Shown: positions 58,104 to 64,000 of the stretch, in pieces | How positions within the stretch are numbered: position 1 is the first letter of the stretch | How the letters are laid out: every line of letters begins with the position of its first letter | NCBI RefSeq assembly: GCF_003347665.1 | Contig: NZ_QDGA01000002.1 | Coordinates: forward strand, 1-64,000 | Length of the DNA: 64,000 nt | Direction of reading: 5' to 3' | DNA from: Microvirga calopogonii | GTDB taxonomy: Bacteria; Pseudomonadota; Alphaproteobacteria; Rhizobiales; Beijerinckiaceae | The notes under the pieces: generated by a model | Databases searched by the model: none | What the model saw: only the letters and a program-made list of their open reading frames with translations | Told to the model about the DNA's origin: nothing | Made by a program: the position numbers and the translations under genes

Positions 58104-58209
58104 GGAGCTCTACCTGCGATACGTGACGACCGGTACTTCGCCTCCGATCAAGGGTTACGCAATTCCCTCTGCTTGAAAAGCCGTGACGCTTCGGACCGGT
58201 TCCGCTCCA

Positions 58210-60177
58210 TCATGCGCGGCTCCGTGCCGGCTTGAGGCTCCGGCGAAAGCGCCCGATCCATTTCGGCCCGAGTTTCGACGGCTTGTCCCCGTTCTGCCGC
58301 GACCGGGGCCGGGCCAGGAGAATGGCGCCTTCCCGGGTCTTGCGGATGTGAAGGGTGCGGGTGTGGAACTCTTCGAGGCCGGGTCGGTGGCCGATCGACA
58401 GCACGCTCGCGCCCTTCAATTCATTCTCGAAAAGGCCCAGCATGGAAGCCTGGTTCTCCTCGTCGAGGGCGGAGGTCGCTTCGTCCATGAACACCCATTT
58501 CGGCCGGTGCAGCAGCACCCGGGCAAAGGCCACCCGCTGCTGCTGGCCGAGGGACAGGCTCCGGTCCCAGCGCTCATGCTTGTCGAGCATCTCGACGAAC
58601 TCGCCCAGGCCGCAGCGTTCGAGGGCCTCGCGAATCCGGGCATCGTCGAAGGTTTCGGGCGAGGCCGGATAGCTGACGGCTGCCCGCAAGGTTCCCAAGG
58701 GGAGATAGGGCCGCTGCGGCAGGAACATCATCTCCTCGGGCTTCGGGATGCGGATCCGGCCCGATCCCCAGGGCCAGAGGCCGGAAATGGCACGGAACAG
58801 CGTGCTCTTGCCGGCTCCCGATTCACCCATGATCAGCACCCGCTCGCCGGGCTGGATCTCGGCCGTCGCATCCTCGATGAGGATGCTGCCGTCGTTGAGC
58901 GCGATGGAGACGCCCTCGAAGCTGAGCCAGCCCTTGGGATGAGGGCTAGTCTCGATCTTGCTGCTCTCGGCCGCGACCTCGTCGAGATCGATGGCGGCCT
59001 GCCGGAAGGTGGCGACGCGCAGGACCGCGGAGCGCCAATCGGCGATCTTCGGGAAGTTGTCGACGAAGTAGCGCAGGGCCGACTGCACCTGGTTGAAGGC
59101 GCCGACCACCATCATCATCTCGCCGAAGGAAAGACGTCCCGCGAAGTAATCAGGCGCGGCGGCCAGGATCGGCACCACGATGGCGAGCCAACCGTAGCCG
59201 GAGGTGATCCAGGTCAGGCGGGCGAGGCCGCCGGAGAGGCGGCGGGAGGCCTTGAGAACCGCCTCGACGAATTCATCGAGGTTTCGGCGCTCGTCCGGCT
59301 CTCCGTTGTAGAGGGCGACGCTCTCGGCGCTTTCGTTCACGCGCACGAGCGCGAAGCGCAGCTCGGCCTCGCGGGCATAGCGGAGCGTGTTCAGCCGGAT
59401 CATCGGGCGGCCGACGAGCCAGGTGAGCCCGGAGCCGATCCCGGCGTAACCCACGGCGACCCAGACCATGTAGCCGGAAATCGTGATCTCGCGCCCGCCC
59501 AGGGTGAAGCTGACGGGACCGGACAGGGCCCACAGGACGCCGATGAAGCTCACGAGGAGCAGGAAGGCCTGCAGCATGCCGACGCCGAGCTCCGTGGAGA
59601 GTTCGGAAAAGAGGCGGCAGTCCTCCTGCATGCGCTGGTCGGGCTGGGCGCCGTTCTCGCCCATGAAGCCCATCTGGTAGGCACGGTTGGGCTTGAGCCA
59701 GATGTCGAGCAGCACCTGGGTCAGGCGCTGCCTGAGCCGGATCTTCAGGCGCTCCTGCAGCCAGGTTTGCGCCACCACGAGGGCCAGCAGCACGCCGACG
59801 ATGACCATGAAGACCAGGAGCTGATGGAAGAACGCGGAGGTGTCGCGCTTCTCGACCGCATCGAAGAACGCGCCGTTCCATTGATTGAGCCGCACCTGGC
59901 CGAACATGTTGCCGACCAGGATGACGAGAATGGCCGCCCCGAGACGGAGCATGGGCCAGCCCTTCCCTTTCCGGAGCATGTCGCGAAAGAGCAGGAACAG
60001 CTCCCGCACGATGCTCGGAGCCACCTCGGGGGAATGCGGGGCTTCCGGATGGTGAGTGGCGGCTGTGGCGGCTTCCTTGGCCAGCGTGGTGCCTTGGCCG
60101 GGTCCGACCTCCTGCTCGCTCCCCAAAGCCGGCGGCGGAGGCAGCTGCTTGCCTAATTTGGGATCGAAATCCGGCAT
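58210..60177 (-). CDS. ABC transporter, fused permease-ATPase of the BacA/SbmA-related ABCD type
   Basis: 655 aa. A disordered Pro/Ala-rich N-terminus (about 1-60) is followed by an SbmA/BacA-like membrane domain (LNQWNGAFFDAVEKRD is diagnostic) and an ATPase domain with Walker A GESGAGKST at about 449-457, SLGQQQRVAFARVL and [12 protein letters not shown]. Proteins of this form, such as YddA and mycobacterial Rv1819c, move very-long-chain fatty acid derivatives, peptides or cobalamin. Substrate unknown. Confidence 0.9.
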   Translation of the reverse strand: MPDFDPKLGKQLPPPPALGSEQEVGPGQGTTLAKEAATAATHHPEAPHSPEVAPSIVRELFLLFRDMLRKGKGWPMLRLGAAILVILVGNMFGQVRLNQWNGAFFDAVEKRDTSAFFHQLLVFMVIVGVLLALVVAQTWLQERLKIRLRQRLTQVLLDIWLKPNRAYQMGFMGENGAQPDQRMQEDCRLFSELSTELGVGMLQAFLLLVSFIGVLWALSGPVSFTLGGREITISGYMVWVAVGYAGIGSGLTWLVGRPMIRLNTLRYAREAELRFALVRVNESAESVALYNGEPDERRNLDEFVEAVLKASRRLSGGLARLTWITSGYGWLAIVVPILAAAPDYFAGRLSFGEMMMVVGAFNQVQSALRYFVDNFPKIADWRSAVLRVATFRQAAIDLDEVAAESSKIETSPHPKGWLSFEGVSIALNDGSILIEDATAEIQPGERVLIMGESGAGKSTLFRAISGLWPWGSGRIRIPKPEEMMFLPQRPYLPLGTLRAAVSYPASPETFDDARIREALERCGLGEFVEMLDKHERWDRSLSLGQQQRVAFARVLLHRPKWVFMDEATSALDEENQASMLGLFENELKGASVLSIGHRPGLEEFHTRTLHIRKTREGAILLARPRSRQNGDKPSKLGPKWIGRFRRSLKPARSRA

Positions 60178-60279
60178 CTGATGAAACGCGTACTCGTTGA
60201 GCTTGAGAGTTCCTCAAGCTAAAGCGCGTTCACATACGTTAGGTTCCGGAACAGCCCCGCTTCGGGGCGCGGCATGTGG

Positions 60280-60777
60280 TCAGCGCCGGTCGGCGGCGAC
60301 CGCCAGAACCCAATAGACCTTGTACTTGGAATTCGGCGTATAGGCCGTCGCGATCCCGATCCGGGTCGCCTTGGCATCGAGGAGCACCCGGTTGTGCTGC
60401 GGGCTCTCGCGCCAGCCGGAGAAGGCTTCGGCCAAGGTGTGGTAGCCGGCCGAGATGTTGGCGGCCGGTGCCGCGAACCCTCTCGAGGCCAGGCGGGCCT
60501 TGAAGGTTTCCGCCGAGCTCGGCTTGTCGGCACGGGCCATGGCATCGGCCTCCGCCTGGGCGGCGGCCTGCAGGTCCGGATCGAGGGTCAGGGGACGCAA
60601 GCCGTTGTTGCCACGATAGGCGCCGATCATGTCGCGAGCCATGGCGGCATCCACACGGGCATCGGCACTCGCCATCGAGACGTAGAAGCTCGGGGTCTGG
60701 CTACGCTGGGCGGGCTTCTCGCTCTGGCAGCCGGCAAGACCGAGGGCGGAGAGGATCAACGGGATAAGACACTTCAT
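60280..60777 (-). CDS. CAP domain lipoprotein (SCP/PR1-like)
   Basis: 165 aa. The lipobox LAGC puts the acylated Cys at residue 17. The CAP fold contains LTLDPDLQAAAQAEADAMA, the histidine in SAGYHTLAEAFSGWRESPQHNRVLL and KVYWVLAVA at the end, typical of the bacterial YkwD group. It is probably membrane-anchored; role unknown. Its ATG overlaps the stop of the mechanosensitive channel gene (ATGA), so both are made from one message. Confidence 0.9.
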   Translation of the reverse strand: MKCLIPLILSALGLAGCQSEKPAQRSQTPSFYVSMASADARVDAAMARDMIGAYRGNNGLRPLTLDPDLQAAAQAEADAMARADKPSSAETFKARLASRGFAAPAANISAGYHTLAEAFSGWRESPQHNRVLLDAKATRIGIATAYTPNSKYKVYWVLAVAADRR

Positions 60778-63314
60778 GCGGGCGTCTTATCCTTGAGAAG
60801 GGTTAAGGTTTCGTCCTCATTTTCGTCCGCCTTCGCGGCCTTGTCCTGCGGCTCCTCGTCCGGTGCGGGAGCAGGCGCCGGCGCGGGGAGGCCGATGCCG
60901 GCCTTCCGCAGGCCGCGGAAGATGTCGAAATAGATGTCGCTCGAGACGCGGCCTGCCGAATCGATGTCGTCCACGAAGCAGACGAGATCGAAATCGATGG
61001 TGTTTTCCGTCACCTTCTTGAACAGCACCCGGGGCGCAGGCTCGCTCATGATCTCGCGGTGGGCGAGCGCGGCCTTGCGCATGATTTCGGCTACCTGGTC
61101 CGGATCCGAGGCACGGGGGACCGGCACCGAGACGAGGACGCGCCCCACGCGATCGTTGCGCACGCGGTTGCGCACGATACCGGAGATCAGGTTCGAGTTC
61201 GGCACGATGATGGTCGAGCGGTCGAAGGCCTGGATCTCCGTGGAACGCACGTTGATCCGGCGCACGTAGCCCTCGCCGTCGCCCACGACCACCAGGTCGC
61301 CGACGCGGATCGGCCGCTCCCAGAGCAGGATCAGGCCCGAGATGAAGTTGTTGACGATGGATTGCAGGCCGAAACCGATACCGACCGAGAGCGCGCCGGC
61401 CACGATGGTCACCCGTTCCAGGCTGAGGCCGAGATAGGTGAAGGCGAGCACGCCCGCGATGATGATGCCCACATAGCCCGCCGCCGTGCTGATCGAGTTG
61501 CGCAGGCCCGCATCGAGGTCCGTCGCCGGCAGGAAGGTATTGTTGAGCCAGCGCTGGACCATGCGCGTGACGGCGAAGCCTGCGGCGAACAAAGCGGCCG
61601 CGATGAGGATCGACGACAGCGAGATCGTGACGTCGCCGACGCTGAACCCGAAGAACATGGCTCGCAAGGAGCCGGTCACGTCGGAGGATTCGATGCCCCA
61701 CGGAGCCAGCACCAGCAGGAAGCCGATGACGATGAGGGCGAGCCGGGCAAAGCCGCTGCCGAGAACGCCGATCTGCTCCAGGGAGCGGCGCCGCAGGCCC
61801 GTATTGGCCTGGAGCGTGGTGGCAAGCCTCGTCTGCCCGCGCAGCGAACCGCCGATGAATTCATCGGCGAGCGCGATGCAGAGCCCCACCAGGGCGACCA
61901 CGATGGAGATCCAGGCCGCCTGATCGACCAGGAAGGAGGCCAGCGCCACATAGCCTCCGAGCACGCTGCCGACGATGAGCGCCGTGAGGAACCAGCCGAG
62001 GCTGCGCAGGGGGCCGCCGATGTCCACGTCCGGCGCCACGTAAGGCCCGAGACAGGCCTCGTCCTGGTTCTCGCGGGCCGCGAAGCGTCGCAGGAGTTCG
62101 GCAAAGACGAGAGCCCATGCCAGGGCGAAGACCGCCCGGGTCATGACGGTGATGGGCAAGGCCGCCGCAATGGCCGTGTTGAAGGATTCGATCACCTTGC
62201 CGACGACCATGACGGTGGCCAGGGTGACGGAGAAGCTCATGATCCGCGTGGCGGAGGCATCCCGGACCGGGATCAGCCGCCAGGAGGTATGGTCCGGCGC
62301 CAGAATCGCATCGATCAAGGCACGCACGAAGGCGATGAAGGCCAGGCCGCTCAGAATGGCCTTGCCGATCTGCTCGATCCGCGACGGGACGATATCGACG
62401 GAGTCGAAGGCCACCCAGACGATCCAGCTGCCCGCGATGGCCGGGCCCGCCCCGAGGATCAGAACGCCGACGGCAGCCAGGAGGCGGCTGCGGCGTGCGG
62501 GGTCGGTGATGGCGGGATCGCGCCTGACCAGGCGCGGCGCGATGGAGCGCCGCCCGGCATAAAGGGCGATCGCCACGCCGATGGCCAGCCCCATGAGGAG
62601 CAGGACACCGAGCGAGGTGGTGCGTTGGAGCTGCTCCAGGGCATCGCCCATGACGATGCCCAGCGACCGCAACTCCCGCGGGACGGCCTGGACCACATTC
62701 ATCCAGAGGCTGGGGCTGATGAGCCCATCGCTCTGCTCGAACAGGGCACGGGTGAACCCTGCCCGGCGCAGGTCGCCGATCTGGGTGCTCAGCTGCTCGG
62801 CCTGGACCAGCAGGGCACGCCCGAGCCGCTGGGTCTCGTCGAGCTCCGCCACGGCCGCCTCGCGCTCCGCGCGATCCCGGGCGACGTCGGCGCTCTCCTC
62901 CGGCTGCCCCTTTTCGGGCTTCGGTCCGAGCTGGCTCAGACGCTGCTTGCTGGCATCGAGCTTCGGAGCCTGCTCCTCGATGACGGTGCGGATCTCGGCG
63001 ATGATCGGTTCGAGCTGCTGGCGGATGTTCTGCAGATCCGCGTCGGCCATGACACGCCCCTGGACCGCCGCCTCCTTCTGCTCGAGATCGGCCTTGAAGC
63101 CGTCGAGCTTGGCGCGGGCGGCCTTCGTCTCGGGAGAAACCGGTGCGGGGGCCGGCGCCGCGGCCGGGGCGGGAGCCGGCGCCGCCTGGGGCTGGGGCTG
63201 GGGCTGGGTGTTGGGAGAGGTCTGAGCCTGCTGCGCATAGGATGCGCCGCCCGCTGCCATGCTCAACGCGATCACGGCGGCCCGAAAGAGCCCCTTCATG
63301 CCAATACCCGTCAT
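60774..63314 (-). CDS. Mechanosensitive ion channel family protein with DUF3772
   Basis: 846 aa. A signal peptide and a Gln/Pro/Ala-rich linker (about 30-60) precede a coiled-coil periplasmic DUF3772 region (about 65-210), around ten membrane helices, then the MscS core (about 600-790) with the pore helix SVGIGFGLQSIVNNFISGLILLWE and the beta domain RVGDLVVVGDGEGYVRRI. A Pro/Ala/acidic tail follows. It releases solutes on osmotic downshock. ATG 63299 is an alternative start. Confidence 0.92.
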   Translation of the reverse strand: MTGIGMKGLFRAAVIALSMAAGGASYAQQAQTSPNTQPQPQPQAAPAPAPAAAPAPAPVSPETKAARAKLDGFKADLEQKEAAVQGRVMADADLQNIRQQLEPIIAEIRTVIEEQAPKLDASKQRLSQLGPKPEKGQPEESADVARDRAEREAAVAELDETQRLGRALLVQAEQLSTQIGDLRRAGFTRALFEQSDGLISPSLWMNVVQAVPRELRSLGIVMGDALEQLQRTTSLGVLLLMGLAIGVAIALYAGRRSIAPRLVRRDPAITDPARRSRLLAAVGVLILGAGPAIAGSWIVWVAFDSVDIVPSRIEQIGKAILSGLAFIAFVRALIDAILAPDHTSWRLIPVRDASATRIMSFSVTLATVMVVGKVIESFNTAIAAALPITVMTRAVFALAWALVFAELLRRFAARENQDEACLGPYVAPDVDIGGPLRSLGWFLTALIVGSVLGGYVALASFLVDQAAWISIVVALVGLCIALADEFIGGSLRGQTRLATTLQANTGLRRRSLEQIGVLGSGFARLALIVIGFLLVLAPWGIESSDVTGSLRAMFFGFSVGDVTISLSSILIAAALFAAGFAVTRMVQRWLNNTFLPATDLDAGLRNSISTAAGYVGIIIAGVLAFTYLGLSLERVTIVAGALSVGIGFGLQSIVNNFISGLILLWERPIRVGDLVVVGDGEGYVRRINVRSTEIQAFDRSTIIVPNSNLISGIVRNRVRNDRVGRVLVSVPVPRASDPDQVAEIMRKAALAHREIMSEPAPRVLFKKVTENTIDFDLVCFVDDIDSAGRVSSDIYFDIFRGLRKAGIGLPAPAPAPAPDEEPQDKAAKADENEDETLTLLKDKTPA

Positions 63315-63481
63315 TCAGTCCAACCCCGTCGCATTCTCATAAGTGCATCGTCCCGTGCGAACCGGAGGTCCGCGCAGGCGAAAAGACCGGCACATCTTCG
63401 CAGCACGATGCGTCAGCGGGCCGGTTCTTTGCGAATCATTACGGCGAAAAGTCGCCGCCTGACCATGGAAGCGCAACAAAA
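63315..63481. other. Region between the channel gene and the small membrane protein gene
   Basis: 167 bp containing the promoter side of the channel gene. No sites recognised. Confidence 0.4.
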
Positions 63482-63514
63482 AAGCCGGGAGAGGCGCTCG
63501 TCCTCTCCCGGCTT
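63482..63514 (-). terminator. Rho-independent terminator of the small membrane protein gene
   Basis: AAGCCGGGAGAGG (63482-63494) pairs with CCTCTCCCGGCTT (63502-63514). On the minus strand it ends in TTTTTTGTTG, 16 bp after the stop codon. Confidence 0.88.
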
Positions 63515-63530
63515 ACGTAAGGAAAATTGC

Positions 63531-63821
63531 TTATTGCTTCGGCGCTTCGTTGGCCGTGGGCCGCGCGCCGGGGGCCGGATAAGCCGGATTGGCCGGCGAG
63601 GTCCGATTGCTGGGGTTGGCGTTGGACGAGCCGGTCGTCGAGCCCGTCACATTGGCACGAGCCGCATCGGTCCCGGGGTCGTCGGGAGACGTGGAGCCCG
63701 CCCAGATGAGATAACCGGAAACGGCAACGGCGAGGAGCAGGAGCGAACCGATCAGAACACCCAGAACCGGGCGGCCTGATCCTCCCTGTCGGGCGCGATC
63801 ATCAGGAATCTGTTGAGCCAT
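63531..63821 (-). CDS. Small single-pass membrane protein with Ser/Asn/Pro-rich tail
   Basis: 96 aa. A short polar N-terminus (MAQQIPDDRARQ) is followed by one membrane helix (about 19-41, VLGVLIGSLLLLAVAVSGYLIW) and a Ser/Thr/Asn/Pro-rich tail probably outside the membrane. No known domain. It is transcribed alone with its own terminator. Function unknown. Confidence 0.72.
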   Translation of the reverse strand: MAQQIPDDRARQGGSGRPVLGVLIGSLLLLAVAVSGYLIWAGSTSPDDPGTDAARANVTGSTTGSSNANPSNRTSPANPAYPAPGARPTANEAPKQ

Positions 63822-64000
63822 CTGTAGCCTCTTCGAGAAACGGGGTGTGTCGGCGAGCAGCGAGGCTCGGCATTATCAGGGCAACGCGAGATGGAAGAGC
63901 CGGTTCCTATTCCTGGCTGGTGGATCGAAGCGCCCGGGCCGGCCCGGACCCGGGATCCAATGAAGCCTTTCTCCGTTGTTCGAGACGGGCCACCAACGAC
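63822..64000. other. Right end of the window, no gene seen
   Basis: It includes the promoter side of the small membrane protein gene and a GC-rich palindromic fragment around 63929-63960 whose words (CCCGG, GGATCC) resemble the repeats at 72-116 and family B. It is incomplete and not assigned. Confidence 0.4.

Overview
The window reads as GC-rich (mid-60s % by eye) chromosomal DNA from an alphaproteobacterium of the order Hyphomicrobiales (Rhizobiales). A Microvirga/Methylobacterium/Bosea-type lineage fits best. The evidence is gene content and order: lysC-ptsP-prfA-prmC-DUF4167 followed by clpB; a stand-alone cheY-cheZ pair; aroK-aroB-CorC; metX-metW; an NdvA-type glucan exporter; and many short palindromic intergenic repeats typical of that order. 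The order-level call is firm; the genus is inference.

Layout. 1-4.3 kb: end of an SDR gene, a second SDR, a DMT exporter, a GNAT enzyme, glyoxalase II (gloB) and a methyltransferase divergent from it. 4.4-8.1 kb: accA, a YafK-like L,D-transpeptidase lipoprotein, then cheZ/cheY. 8.3-12 kb: an ABC-F ATPase, cytochrome c', a DUF1194 protein and a GFA protein. 12-18.9 kb: secA, divergent parvulin PPIase, a small hydrophilic protein, argJ, a secreted hypothetical and mutT. 18.9-25.6 kb: DMT transporter, thioesterase, iron alcohol dehydrogenase, DUF427, a methyltransferase, comF, grxC, nitrilase and DUF1178. 25.6-31.2 kb: ArsR/SRPBCC pair, metallophosphoesterase, MFS/LysR pair, nhaA and ubiG. 31.5-38.5 kb: lysC, ptsP, prfA, prmC and DUF4167. 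38.7-46.2 kb: MOSC protein, two small charged proteins, clpB, and an aromatic amino acid operon (chorismate mutase, hisC-like aminotransferase, prephenate dehydrogenase). 46.4-48.6 kb: an RTX/beta-helix protein. 48.8-51.9 kb: metX-metW and xerD with a small upstream gene. 52-55.2 kb: aroK-aroB-CorC. 55.4-63.8 kb: an envelope/osmotic group (alpha/beta hydrolase, NdvA-type exporter, BacA/ABCD-type exporter, CAP lipoprotein, mechanosensitive channel, small membrane protein).

Most of the window is ordinary core genome, and I found no prophage, CRISPR array, insertion sequence, tRNA or rRNA. The accessory-looking item is the RTX gene. It has a TTG start, a good sigma70-like promoter and an AT-richer 5' part. 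An in-frame TAG (48526-48528) cuts it off 30 codons before what looks like its normal type I secretion C-terminus. The other unexplained signal is at least three families of palindromic intergenic repeats (A about 94 bp, B about 136 bp, C about 50 bp), with family A/B copies at six intergenic sites. Further items to check are a probable single-base frameshift at the start of comF, candidate structured leaders upstream of DUF4167 and metX, and a chorismate mutase carrying what looks like a degenerate prephenate-dehydratase-like half.

Functional links: aroK, aroB, chorismate mutase, tyrA and hisC all belong to aromatic amino acid synthesis; lysC and metX/metW to the aspartate family; ptsP to the nitrogen PTS; prfA/prmC to translation termination.
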